This document shows positions 25,666 through 34,310 of a stretch of DNA of 64,000 nt, one piece after another; position 1 is the stretch's first letter; each line of letters opens with the position of its first letter. The notes under the pieces are model-generated. The model did no database searches. It was not told the DNA's origin and saw only the letters and a program-made list of their open reading frames with translations. The translations under genes and the position numbers were made by a program. Origin of the DNA: CALUTH01 sp964452495 (GTDB taxonomy: Bacteria > Cyanobacteriota > Vampirovibrionia > Gastranaerophilales > Gastranaerophilaceae); the NCBI GenBank assembly GCA_964452495.1, contig CAYVMC010000002.1:62001-126000 (forward strand), given 5' to 3'.

Positions 25666-26994
25666 ATGAAAATACAGATGCAAGTATTGATAGCACTTGG
25701 TTTAGGGTTAAAAAGAAACTGGCACATTTTCTCAGGACTTATACTGGGAGTAATTGCAGGGATTTTTCTTCATAAATATAATCTTCACCAACATTACGTA
25801 ATGACAATCCTAACGTTTGTTGGTGAATTATTTATAAGGCTTATCCAAATGGTTGTTATTCCTCTTGTAATCTCTGCCATAATAATAGGAATTACAAGTA
25901 TTGGCGACAACAAACAGCTTAGCAAGCTGGGTACAAAAATGATAGGATACTATGCCATCATTACTTTTATTGCTGTTGCTATAGGAGCCGTTCTTGCGCT
26001 TGTATTTAAACCCGGTTTAAGTGCTTCACAATATATAAGTGAGTTTGCGGCTAGTGACATTCAAGCAACCGTTGCTGCTACTATTGAAGCTCAACGTGCA
26101 AATATTCTTAATATTTTCCTTAATTTCATACCCAAAAATCCGCTTGAAGCTTTCGCTACCGGTAATATGGTCGCAATTATTGTGTTTACAGTACTTTTTG
26201 CACTGGCATTAGCCAAAACCGGTGAAATCAACCGCCCGTTTGTAAGCTTCTTTGAATCAATATTTGCAGCTACAATGAAAGTCACAGACTGGATTATGTG
26301 TTTTGCTGCCCCAGGTGTATTTGCACTTACAGCGGTCAATGTATCATCCTTCGGGCTTGATATTTTCTCCAGTATTTCAAAATACATCGGAGTTATTACT
26401 TTAGGTTTCTTGATACAATTACTAATCGTATATCCGATATTTTTAAGGATATTTTCTAAAGTTCCTGTATGGATATTATACGCAGCAATTGCTGAGGCAA
26501 TGATGGTCGCATTCGGAACAGCAAGTTCCTCCGCAACTCTGCCTTTAACTATTGCCTGCTGTGAAAAACGCGGAATATCCCACAAAATATCAAGTTTTGT
26601 TCTTCCCCTCGGCGCAACACTTAATATGGATGGAACCGCTCTGCTGCAAACCGTTGCTGTAATCTTCCTAGCACAGGCATATAATGTAGCACTTACCCCG
26701 TTCTTAATTTTGCAAATTTGTTTCCTTGCAGTCATCGCATCATCAACATGTGCCGGAATTCCGGGTGCAGGATTGATTACAATTGCACTCATATTAAACG
26801 GGATGGGATTATCTCCAGAACAACTTGTTGTAGGTTTTGGCTTCCTTCTTACCCTCGACAGAGTTACGGACATGCTCAGAACCCTTGTTAATGTCACATC
26901 AGATGCTGTTGTTACAGCCGCAATCGCAGATAACGAAAATGAAATTAATTATGACCTGCTGAATAATCCCGAAGAATACAAAGAAATTATATAG
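25666..26994 (+). CDS. Dicarboxylate/amino acid:cation symporter (DAACS family)
   Basis: This inner-membrane carrier takes up glutamate/aspartate or C4-dicarboxylates with Na+ or H+. The 442 residues carry eight transmembrane helices and two hairpins. The serine-rich hairpin 1 motif is FGTASSSATLP, the NMDGT motif is in GATLNMDGTALLQ, and hairpin 2 has STCAGIPGAGLI. An AAAAAGGAAT site supports the start. The next gene begins two bases after the stop. Confidence 0.93.
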   Translation: MKIQMQVLIALGLGLKRNWHIFSGLILGVIAGIFLHKYNLHQHYVMTILTFVGELFIRLIQMVVIPLVISAIIIGITSIGDNKQLSKLGTKMIGYYAIITFIAVAIGAVLALVFKPGLSASQYISEFAASDIQATVAATIEAQRANILNIFLNFIPKNPLEAFATGNMVAIIVFTVLFALALAKTGEINRPFVSFFESIFAATMKVTDWIMCFAAPGVFALTAVNVSSFGLDIFSSISKYIGVITLGFLIQLLIVYPIFLRIFSKVPVWILYAAIAEAMMVAFGTASSSATLPLTIACCEKRGISHKISSFVLPLGATLNMDGTALLQTVAVIFLAQAYNVALTPFLILQICFLAVIASSTCAGIPGAGLITIALILNGMGLSPEQLVVGFGFLLTLDRVTDMLRTLVNVTSDAVVTAAIADNENEINYDLLNNPEEYKEII

Positions 26995-26996
26995 CT

Positions 26997-27716
26997 ATGA
27001 ATGAACAAATAATAGGCTTTTGGGGATATCCAGATCCGGAATTAGTAAAAAAAATACGAAATCAATATCCAAATTACCGATGGGTAGATTTGGATATTGA
27101 TTTTGGTACTCCGGACAAAGAAATACTGCCTAAAGCGTATTGTAAAATAATTAAGAATATTATAAACAATGCATTTGCTTTTAAACCCGTTAAAATAGCA
27201 GCACCCATAGGCAAAGATAAGTGTGACAGCGGATGGTTTGCTGCAAAGATTCTAACAGAACTCGGTTTTGATTGTGAAACCTCAGTTTATGAAAAAATTG
27301 AACCCAAACGTCCGATTAGGGTATGTACAAGCAGTCTACCGCTTGTTGAAAAATTTAATATAATAATGAACAATATTTTAGACGGTGTTCCGGATGCAAA
27401 CTACCCTCAGGCAAATGCCCAGTTTGGCTTCTGGGGAGTCCCTCCAAACGATTATGAAATATTAAAATTATTTCCTGATAATACTCACCTATATGGCTGG
27501 ACTCGATGTGTTGAAGCTGGAACCCCAGCAGATTTGGAATTAGAAATGCAAATTGACAGTGATGTGCCAACCGTATTTTATGCACAGGCTTTCTGTTCAA
27601 AAACACAACTTGCAAAATATCTGGCAGACAAGTACAACGGGCTTTATATAGATGTTGATGACTATATAAACAACTCTATTAAAGCTAAGATTGAAGCTTT
27701 TTTGAGGTTAAGATGA
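26997..27716 (+). CDS. Hypothetical protein with two GFWG half-repeats
   Basis: I do not recognise this 239-residue protein. It appears duplicated: IIGFWGYPDPELVKKIRNQYPNY (about 5-27) resembles QFGFWGVPPNDYEILKLFPD (about 142-161). Several cysteines are present, but no CXXC motif and no signal peptide. It overlaps the activase-like gene by four bases (ATGA), implying a functional partnership. By position it could be the protein acted on by that activase. Its sequence does not show the recognised 2-hydroxyacyl-CoA dehydratase motifs, so this is only inferred. Confidence 0.6.
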   Translation: MNEQIIGFWGYPDPELVKKIRNQYPNYRWVDLDIDFGTPDKEILPKAYCKIIKNIINNAFAFKPVKIAAPIGKDKCDSGWFAAKILTELGFDCETSVYEKIEPKRPIRVCTSSLPLVEKFNIIMNNILDGVPDANYPQANAQFGFWGVPPNDYEILKLFPDNTHLYGWTRCVEAGTPADLELEMQIDSDVPTVFYAQAFCSKTQLAKYLADKYNGLYIDVDDYINNSIKAKIEAFLRLR

Positions 27717-28381
27717 TTTATTTGGATGCTGGAACAACTTATTCTAAAATTATTACAACAGAAAATAATACTTTTTCTGATGAATACTTTGTTAAACGCA
27801 CCGAGGACAAAAATTATTATATTATTCCTTCAGCAGAAATAAAGAAATTAAATATAAAACCTGATCGCTCCTGCGGTCACATGAGCAACCCTACGGAAAA
27901 TGAAATAATAGCACTTGCCAAAGGATGTAAGGGGAAATTGGATAATGACGCAACCGTATTGGACCTGGGCAGCAGAGATGCAAAATGGATAAGGTTTAAA
28001 GATGCAAAATTTCACGACATGGACTGGAATACATCGTGTGCCAGCTCTACAGGTGCAACTGTTGAAATGCTTTTGAAGTTTTATAATATCAAACGTGAAG
28101 ATTTAAAATTTAATCCCGAAAAATTTGCAGTAACCTGCGGAATTTTTGGGCTTGAAAAAATAATGGATGATATTTCCAACGGAAGCGAGGCAAAAAGTTC
28201 CATAGCCAAATTTATACACGGTATAGCATACAATGCGTGGATATTTGCAAAAAAGCCTGAAAAAATATATTTGTCAGGAGGATTTTGTGAGAACAAATGT
28301 TTTGTACAATCTTTTGAAGAATATTGCGCAGTTACTCCTCTTGGACGCTTCGTTTTATGTGAGGGGTTAATTAATGAGTAA
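27713..28381 (+). CDS. Acyl-CoA dehydratase activase-like ASKHA protein (BadF/HgdC-related)
   Basis: This 222-residue protein shows the ASKHA ATPase motifs: DAGTTYSKI (phosphate 1), LDLGSRDAKWIRF (phosphate 2) and LSGGFCENKCF (adenosine loop). Cys109 in TSCASSTGATVE and Cys142 in TCGIFGLEK align with the two cysteines that hold the inter-subunit [4Fe-4S] cluster in HgdC-type activators. It therefore probably uses ATP to drive single-electron transfer onto a partner. It is shorter than the usual 250-270 residues. No typical dehydratase subunits are adjacent, only the unknown 26997 product. Confidence 0.75.
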   Translation: MIYLDAGTTYSKIITTENNTFSDEYFVKRTEDKNYYIIPSAEIKKLNIKPDRSCGHMSNPTENEIIALAKGCKGKLDNDATVLDLGSRDAKWIRFKDAKFHDMDWNTSCASSTGATVEMLLKFYNIKREDLKFNPEKFAVTCGIFGLEKIMDDISNGSEAKSSIAKFIHGIAYNAWIFAKKPEKIYLSGGFCENKCFVQSFEEYCAVTPLGRFVLCEGLINE

Positions 28382-28718
28382 TATTTCAACAGGAAAACGG
28401 GGGGAAGTCATTGCTGCAGAATATCTTACCAAACATGGTTACAAAATTCTTGAAACAAATAAACATTTTTCACGCTTTTCAGAAATTGATATAATTGCTC
28501 TTGATAAAGAAACTCTTGTCTTTGTAGAAGTTAAAACCAGAAAAAATAATAAACTGGGAATACCCTTTGAAGCAATAACAAAAACAAAATACGAACATAT
28601 AAAAACAGGACTGTTTACATACCTGAAAAGCAATCCCAAATATAAAAAATACCGGATTGATGCAATAGGAATTACATTTGAACCTGATTTAAAAATTGAG
28701 CATTTAAAAAATATATAA
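28374..28718 (+). CDS. yraN: YraN/UPF0102 family endonuclease-like protein
   Basis: This 114-residue protein of the UPF0102 family has the restriction-endonuclease-like core: GKRGEVIAAEYLTKHGYKIL, then EIDIIALDKETLVFVEVKTR, with the D...EVK catalytic pattern. The family is widespread and usually linked to DNA or rRNA metabolism. The start overlaps the activase gene by eight bases. Confidence 0.9.
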   Translation: MSNISTGKRGEVIAAEYLTKHGYKILETNKHFSRFSEIDIIALDKETLVFVEVKTRKNNKLGIPFEAITKTKYEHIKTGLFTYLKSNPKYKKYRIDAIGITFEPDLKIEHLKNI

Positions 28719-28738
28719 ATACAATGATACCGGCAAAC

Positions 28739-30085
28739 CTAAATATTAACCCCCCGCATCATCTGCACAAGTGTATTTATTGTTGTATCCATGGATACAA
28801 TATCAGATGTCCTTTGCTGTAAAAAAGCGTTAATCTGCGGCATCATCTGGATTGCAATATCAAGACGAGGGTTTGTACCGGGTTGATACATACCTACATC
28901 TATAAGGTCTTTATTTTCCCTGTACAATGCCATTAATGCCCTCATTTTACCTGCAGCTTCTTTATGCTCCGGAGTTGCAATTGCAGACATAAGCCTTGAG
29001 ATACTTCCAAGAACATCAATTGCAGGATAATGATTCATCTCGGCAACTTTTCTTGATAAGAAAATGTGTCCATCTACAATACCTCTAACTATATCTACAA
29101 TCGGGTCGGATATATCATCCCCTTCCATAAGTACTGTATAAAGAGCCGTTATTGAACCTTTTGAACTATTACCGGCACGTTCAAGAACCTTCTGAAGCCA
29201 TGAGAATATTGACGGCGGGTAGCCTTTCATCGTCGGCGGTTCACCAACAGACAAACCTACTTCACGACCTGCCATTGCACAACGTGTAACGGTATCAGTC
29301 ATTAAAAAAACTTTTTTACCTTGATCCCTAAAATACTCACACACAGCAGTTGCGGCAAGAAGACATTTTTGTCTAATAAGAGGCGGCTGATCACCCGTTG
29401 AACATACAAGCACAGAATGTTTCATACCTTCTTCTCCGAGTGCATCCTCTACAAACTCTTTTACCTCCCGCCCACGTTCTCCTATCAGTGCAACAACGTT
29501 TACATCCGCATCTGAATTTCTGGCAATCATACCCAGCAGTGTACTTTTACCAACACCGGAACCGGCAAAAAGACCTAAACGCTGACCGCATCCCATAGTC
29601 AAACAACTGTCTATTGCTCTTACTCCGGTAGAAAATATTTCAGAAATAATCGGCCGCTCAAACGGTTCAGGAGCAGCTCCTTCAATCGGACGCCATAATG
29701 CACCGGTTGTATCCAGAGGTCTACCGTCAATAGGTTCACCAAGAGGATTAATAATTCTTCCAAATAAAAAATCTCCAACCGGAATAATAATAGGCTTTCC
29801 ATTTGTTTGAACCAGACATCCCTGCCCGATACCTGCTGCATCATACAAAAGCAAAAGCTGTGCCACATCACCTTTAAAAGCGACAACCTCAGCCGGTTTT
29901 TTTTCTCCTGTATAGGTTTCTATATAGCACAAATCGCCTATTTTAAGCCCTGGTAATTTTACCTCAACAGTCAACCCTAGTACCTTAGATACACTTCCTT
30001 TATATTGATAAAGTTCCGTATTTTGTATCTGCTCCCGAGCCTTTATTTTTAGATTATCTAAATACTCTTGATTAACACCGTCCAT
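28739..30085 (-). CDS. fliI: Flagellum-specific ATPase FliI
   Basis: This hexameric ATPase at the base of the flagellar type III export gate has an N-terminal barrel domain. Walker A is GLFAGSGVGKST, followed by VVALIGERGREVKEFVED, and Walker B lies in KKVFLMTDTVTRCAMAGREVG. The SVGEPPTMKGYPPSIFSWL segment is typical of FliI/SctN. The start is taken at the ATG at 30085 rather than an adjacent TTG at 30088. It stands alone, away from fliH, which lies at 52.8 kb. Only an exported unknown protein is upstream in the same direction. Confidence 0.95.
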   Translation of the reverse strand: MDGVNQEYLDNLKIKAREQIQNTELYQYKGSVSKVLGLTVEVKLPGLKIGDLCYIETYTGEKKPAEVVAFKGDVAQLLLLYDAAGIGQGCLVQTNGKPIIIPVGDFLFGRIINPLGEPIDGRPLDTTGALWRPIEGAAPEPFERPIISEIFSTGVRAIDSCLTMGCGQRLGLFAGSGVGKSTLLGMIARNSDADVNVVALIGERGREVKEFVEDALGEEGMKHSVLVCSTGDQPPLIRQKCLLAATAVCEYFRDQGKKVFLMTDTVTRCAMAGREVGLSVGEPPTMKGYPPSIFSWLQKVLERAGNSSKGSITALYTVLMEGDDISDPIVDIVRGIVDGHIFLSRKVAEMNHYPAIDVLGSISRLMSAIATPEHKEAAGKMRALMALYRENKDLIDVGMYQPGTNPRLDIAIQMMPQINAFLQQRTSDIVSMDTTINTLVQMMRGVNI

Positions 30086-30100
30086 CAAACAAATTCTCTA

Positions 30101-30775
30101 TTAATACACAGGGATATCTACAGGTTCTGTAAGCTGCACTCCTATAACCTGCCCTTGCTTTAAATAAACACTTTTGCCTTTTCTAAACATATCGGCAATA
30201 CTATCACCAATAAAATATCCAGCACCGCCAATTACACCGCCAATAGCACAGAACGGGGTTGTAAGGTACTGCAAACCAGACATTGTATCTTCAGCAGATA
30301 AACCAACATCTATCGCATTAGTTGTAATTTCTTTAGTCTTTTTCCAATTCTCCTGAATAGCCTCGCCATATCCTAATGAGCCGTATATCCCACCATCTGC
30401 AGAAAGATGAGTAATACCGGTTAATCCCATTGCTAATGGTAATTGCCTGCCGCTTGGAGTTACAATATGATCGAAATCAAGGTATAAAACAGCACCTTTT
30501 GAAAATCTTTTCGGTTGTGTTATTCCCTTAATAGCCCCTCTAACAACAGAACCCGACGGTAGAATAACATTGGAACCGGACACCTGCTCTGTTAAAAGCA
30601 TCGCATTGAAATAATCTCCCTCTGAACTGGTTCTTGTATCAATTGGTGATAATAATTGCAGTGAAAGTACCGTACCAGCCGGTATTCTTTTTGTTTTTGC
30701 ATCTGCTTCAAAGGAAGCTGCAAATACAGTATTTATAAATATTAGTAATGTGACTACTAAAGCTAAAACTTTCAT
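30101..30775 (-). CDS. Secreted or envelope protein of unknown function
   Basis: This 224-residue protein has a signal peptide (VLALVVTLLIFINTVFAAS). The mature N-terminal part, RIPAGTVLSLQLLSPIDTRT and NVILPSGSVVRGAI, looks like a small beta-domain seen in many exported proteins of unknown role and distantly in TrbI/VirB10-type proteins. A glycine-rich helix (IGGVIGGAGYFIGDSI) follows and could insert into a membrane. GGAGGGGTG is a strong ribosome site. It lies 15 bases upstream of fliI in the same direction, so an envelope role linked to the flagellum is possible. Confidence 0.65.
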   Translation of the reverse strand: MKVLALVVTLLIFINTVFAASFEADAKTKRIPAGTVLSLQLLSPIDTRTSSEGDYFNAMLLTEQVSGSNVILPSGSVVRGAIKGITQPKRFSKGAVLYLDFDHIVTPSGRQLPLAMGLTGITHLSADGGIYGSLGYGEAIQENWKKTKEITTNAIDVGLSAEDTMSGLQYLTTPFCAIGGVIGGAGYFIGDSIADMFRKGKSVYLKQGQVIGVQLTEPVDIPVY

Positions 30776-30864
30776 TTTTATTACACCCCTCCATCACAGA
30801 GATTATAACACAATATTATACCAGAAGCAATTAAACAGCAGTTTTAACATATATTAAACAGGTG

Positions 30865-30893
30865 TTGGCAAGTGTACTATTTTGAATTATAAT
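30865..30893 (+). promoter_or_regulatory. Promoter of smpB, leaderless geometry
   Basis: TTGGCA (30865-30870) and TATAAT (30888-30893) are spaced by exactly 17 bases. The ATG at 30900 falls at the predicted transcription start, and no ribosome site is present. Confidence 0.8.
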
Positions 30894-30899
30894 CCCTGT

Positions 30900-31346
30900 A
30901 TGAATAGAAAAGTCATTTCAAATAATAGAAAAGCATTCCATGACTATATTATTTCCGAAAAATATATCGCAGGAATTGTTCTTACCGGTACAGAAATAAA
31001 ATCCATCCGCAGCGGAGGGATTAACTTAAAAGACAGCTTTGCAAAAATTGAGAACGGAGAAATATTTTTGTATAACTCCCATATTTCACCATACAATCAG
31101 GGAAACAGGTTTAACCATAAGCCCGACAGGATAAGAAAACTATTATTAAATAAAAAAGAAATTTTAAAAATTGAAATCAAAATAAAAAAAGACGGCTATA
31201 CAATTGTACCTTTAGAATTGTTTTTATCAAACGGATTTGCTAAACTAGAATTAGGGCTGGGTAAAGGTAAAAAATTGTATGACAAACGTGAGTCTCTAAT
31301 AAAAAAGACACAGGCAAGGGACATTGAACGAAGCATGAAAAGATAA
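30900..31346 (+). CDS. smpB: tmRNA-binding protein SmpB
   Basis: SmpB brings tmRNA into stalled ribosomes for trans-translation. The 148 residues show NRKAFHDYIISEKYIAGIVL, TGTEIKSIRSGGINLKDSFA, YNQGNRFNHKPDR, and the basic C-terminal tail GKGKKLYDKRESLIKK. The start is set at 30900, the ATG at +1 of the promoter. An in-frame TTG at 30882 lies upstream of the -10 and cannot be in the transcript. Confidence 0.96.
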   Translation: MNRKVISNNRKAFHDYIISEKYIAGIVLTGTEIKSIRSGGINLKDSFAKIENGEIFLYNSHISPYNQGNRFNHKPDRIRKLLLNKKEILKIEIKIKKDGYTIVPLELFLSNGFAKLELGLGKGKKLYDKRESLIKKTQARDIERSMKR

Positions 31347-31356
31347 GGAACTTTAA

Positions 31357-31929
31357 ATGTTATCCAAAGAGGACATATTAAAAAGACTAAGTGCTGAAAA
31401 CTACTTTATTGACTTAAAATCTCTTGAGATTTTTATATCCGACTGGAAAATTGATGCTGTTTATGAAGATGAAAATGGCATAGAATTTTATGATGATATT
31501 TCAGTAAAAAAAATCAGGCGCGGAATATCTTTAAAAGCACAGGGATACCCTGATGAAACTATTGCTGAAAAATTAGAAAATAAAAAAACTGAAACAGGTA
31601 TTGAAGTGGTTAACCAATTAACAACAAGAGAACAAGAAGAAACCACAGAGGTACAAATAACAGAAAAACCGCAAAAATTAAAAAACCTTACACTTGATAT
31701 AAGCTCTCAAACACTGCAAATGCTTGCAGAAGCAGTTGCAAAAAAAATAAGTGATGATATCAGAGAATCAGATTTTGCACAAAACCTGATAGAAGCAGGC
31801 GGATATAAAAAAGATAATGAAATTCTTTCAAAACAAATAGCAGAGCTGCTTGAAGAAAATAAGAAACTTGTCCAAAGAATTGAAACATTAGAATCCCCAA
31901 AAGGCTTTTGGACTAAATTATTCGGATAA
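31357..31929 (+). CDS. MerR-like helix-turn-helix domain protein with C-terminal coiled coil
   Basis: The first 70 residues of this 190-residue protein look like a MerR-type winged helix that reads a conditional rule (FYDDISVKKIRRGISLKAQGYPDETI). A T/E/Q-rich linker and a coiled coil (about 140-180; EILSKQIAELLEENKKLVQR) follow. The tail GFWTKLFG resembles the end of the protein at 15123-15674. It may be a small DNA-binding or adaptor protein. It is translated from AAGGAAC ten bases after smpB. Function unknown. Confidence 0.55.
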   Translation: MLSKEDILKRLSAENYFIDLKSLEIFISDWKIDAVYEDENGIEFYDDISVKKIRRGISLKAQGYPDETIAEKLENKKTETGIEVVNQLTTREQEETTEVQITEKPQKLKNLTLDISSQTLQMLAEAVAKKISDDIRESDFAQNLIEAGGYKKDNEILSKQIAELLEENKKLVQRIETLESPKGFWTKLFG

Positions 31930-31953
31930 TATATTTCCGTAATTTGTTTGATT

Positions 31954-31959
31954 TATAAT
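31954..31959 (+). promoter_or_regulatory. -10 element of wecB, leaderless geometry
   Basis: TATAAT ends six bases before the ATG at 31966. The -35 region is weak, and no ribosome site is present. Confidence 0.55.
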
Positions 31960-31965
31960 AGTTAT

Positions 31966-33075
31966 ATGAAAAATATTGCATTTATATTCGGAACACGACC
32001 GGAGGTTATAAAGCTTGCACCAGTAATACTGGAATTAAAAAAATATCCTGAAACTTACAAAGTAATTATAATCAATACAGAACAACAAAAAGAGCTTTCA
32101 AACCAAACATTGGAATATTTCGGACTAAAGTCAGATTACAACCTTGACTCAATGCGGGAAAACCAGTCATTAAGCGAAGTACAGTCAAGAATTATGAATG
32201 CACTTGAAGAAGTCTATAAAAAAGAAAATATAAATGCAACAATTGTTCAGGGCGATACAATAACTGTACTTTGCGGAGCTTTAACTAGTTTTTATCATAA
32301 AGTACCGGTATTTCATGTAGAAGCAGGACTTCGTTCCTACGACAAGCACGAGCCGTTCCCCGAAGAGATAATAAGACAGGTGGTTTCAAGAATAACCGAT
32401 ATGAATTTTGCACCGACAAATGCAAATCGTGAAGCCCTTTTAAAAGAAAATATTAATCCGGACACAATTCATGTCGTCGGGAATACAGTAATAGACGCCC
32501 TTTCATGTTTGTCTGAACGTGTTATTGAAGAAAGCCGAAAATTTTTTAAAACAAAAAATATTAAAACTGATAAACTTGTTTTAATCACAATACACCGCAG
32601 GGAAAATCATGGAGAACGCCTTAACAGCATAATAAGAGCTATAACAACTCTGGTCAATGAATACCCTGATTTTACATTCGTTATACCTGTACACCCCAAT
32701 CCAAATGTAAAAACAAAAATAGAAAATGCTTTTAAAGATTATTCAAATATTAGTCTGCTGCCGCCGCTTGACTATCCTAATCTTGTTTATTTAATGAAAC
32801 ACGCTCATTTAATTCTTTCTGACTCCGGCGGTATACAGGAAGAAGCGCCCTCATTCGGATGTCCGGTCATTGTATTAAGATATGAAACAGAACGCAAAGA
32901 AGGTATTGAAGCCGGTGTATCTATGCTGGTAGGTGCAGATTATGACAAAATTATCACAGAAAGCAAAAAAGTTCTTTCAAAAACAAAAGCCCAAACCCGT
33001 CTTAACATTAAAAATCCTTATGGCGACGGATTTTCAGCTACGCGAATTGAACAATTAATAAGAACATTCAAATAA
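31966..33075 (+). CDS. wecB: UDP-N-acetylglucosamine 2-epimerase (non-hydrolysing)
   Basis: This cytoplasmic enzyme interconverts UDP-GlcNAc and UDP-ManNAc for surface-glycan synthesis. The 369 residues begin with IAFIFGTRPEVIKLAPVI. QGDT and VEAGLRS contact the nucleotide-sugar, and LSDSGGIQEEAPSFGCPV and VGADYDKI complete the C-terminal domain. The start is at 31966. An in-frame TTG at 31948 lies upstream of the -10. The 3' end overlaps the convergent gene by eight bases. It may supply ManNAc to glycans built elsewhere in the genome. Confidence 0.93.
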   Translation: MKNIAFIFGTRPEVIKLAPVILELKKYPETYKVIIINTEQQKELSNQTLEYFGLKSDYNLDSMRENQSLSEVQSRIMNALEEVYKKENINATIVQGDTITVLCGALTSFYHKVPVFHVEAGLRSYDKHEPFPEEIIRQVVSRITDMNFAPTNANREALLKENINPDTIHVVGNTVIDALSCLSERVIEESRKFFKTKNIKTDKLVLITIHRRENHGERLNSIIRAITTLVNEYPDFTFVIPVHPNPNVKTKIENAFKDYSNISLLPPLDYPNLVYLMKHAHLILSDSGGIQEEAPSFGCPVIVLRYETERKEGIEAGVSMLVGADYDKIITESKKVLSKTKAQTRLNIKNPYGDGFSATRIEQLIRTFK

Positions 33076-34108
33076 TATTTTGATTAATTGCCTCATTTAA
33101 AAGTTTTGTAAGCTGTTTGTAGTGATGTGATGTCACAGCAGCTTCACAGCCTACAGCCTTTAAATTACTTAGACTGGACATTATCTGCTCTACTTTGGAC
33201 TTGTCCGTCCGAACTATAAGTCTGGAAATTAATTTTAAATTTTTAAGAACATTATCTATATTAATATTCAAAAGCAAATTCAGGTATGCCCTGTTATCTG
33301 CATGATAATTCTTCTCTATCATATGAATTATGACTAATTCATTCAAATCTTTAGTTGAATATTTGCGAATTAATTTTTGTTCTGTTTTTTTTAACCAGTC
33401 AATTGTTTTATTATATTTTATAATATAATCGATACTATTCCCCTCATCAACAAGAAAATTTATAAATTTTAATTCTTCTCTTGTTAATGAATCTGATATA
33501 AAAATTGGAAACACATTATCTATATAATTCCTTATCTGACAGGCTATTCCTGCAACGGGGCTATTAAATATTTGTATCATTTCCATAGATATTTTATTAT
33601 TTTCTCTTAGAGTAAAAAGCTGATTATAGACCTGTATAAATTCTTTTCGCTCAATAGGGAAAAGGTTATTGATAAAAGTCTGATATTTAATTAAATACTT
33701 ATTTATTTTATCTGAACATTTTAGATCTCTGATAATAGTTTTAATATTTTCTTCCTGATTATCCTGTTTAAGTTTATAAATATCAAAATAGAAATAACAA
33801 AGTTCTTCAGGACACTCAAATCCAATTTGCAGTGCAGATTTTCTATACCTGCAATAGCGCTTGTTTTGTTTTGATGCAATATTAAAAATCTCTTGCTTGT
33901 ATTTTTTATCTTTAAATTTTACAAACCCGTAATAATACGAACTGCGCAAAAGATTTTCTAACGAAAATACTTCAAACTTTTCCATTAATGCTCTGTTTAC
34001 AAAGTCTTTGGTAGTTGCATTTTTGTATTTTAAATAAACAGATTTGTCAGCTGACAAACGATGCAGTCTTGTTTTTTCATCTTCACTCAAAATAATTATT
34101 TTTTTCAT
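33068..34108 (-). CDS. Hypothetical AT-rich protein
   Basis: I do not recognise this 346-residue protein. It is rich in Lys, Asn, Ile and Tyr and mostly helical, with no signal peptide or membrane helix. The first 45 residues (IIILSEDEKTRLHRLSADKS) could be a ribbon-helix-helix or similar small DNA-binding domain. A C-terminal segment (SRLIVRTDKSKVEQIMSSLS) carries SNLKAVGCEAAVTSHHYKQL after it. Composition is more AT-rich than its neighbours and it overlaps convergently with wecB, hinting at recent acquisition. Function unknown. Confidence 0.55.
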   Translation of the reverse strand: MKKIIILSEDEKTRLHRLSADKSVYLKYKNATTKDFVNRALMEKFEVFSLENLLRSSYYYGFVKFKDKKYKQEIFNIASKQNKRYCRYRKSALQIGFECPEELCYFYFDIYKLKQDNQEENIKTIIRDLKCSDKINKYLIKYQTFINNLFPIERKEFIQVYNQLFTLRENNKISMEMIQIFNSPVAGIACQIRNYIDNVFPIFISDSLTREELKFINFLVDEGNSIDYIIKYNKTIDWLKKTEQKLIRKYSTKDLNELVIIHMIEKNYHADNRAYLNLLLNINIDNVLKNLKLISRLIVRTDKSKVEQIMSSLSNLKAVGCEAAVTSHHYKQLTKLLNEAINQNII

Positions 34109-34310
34109 ACTTACCGTCTTTCTGTATAAGGTTGTGCATTTTTACAATGTATATTTTCTAAAAATTACATTTTTCAACTCTATAATAGAATAAATTGCAT
34201 ATAACTATTTTTCCATTACCCAACAAGGCAATTGTCAAAATTAATTTATGATGTATAAGATTAATTCTATCGGGGAATTTGAAACCTGCTGTTTGATACA
34301 AAATATAAAT

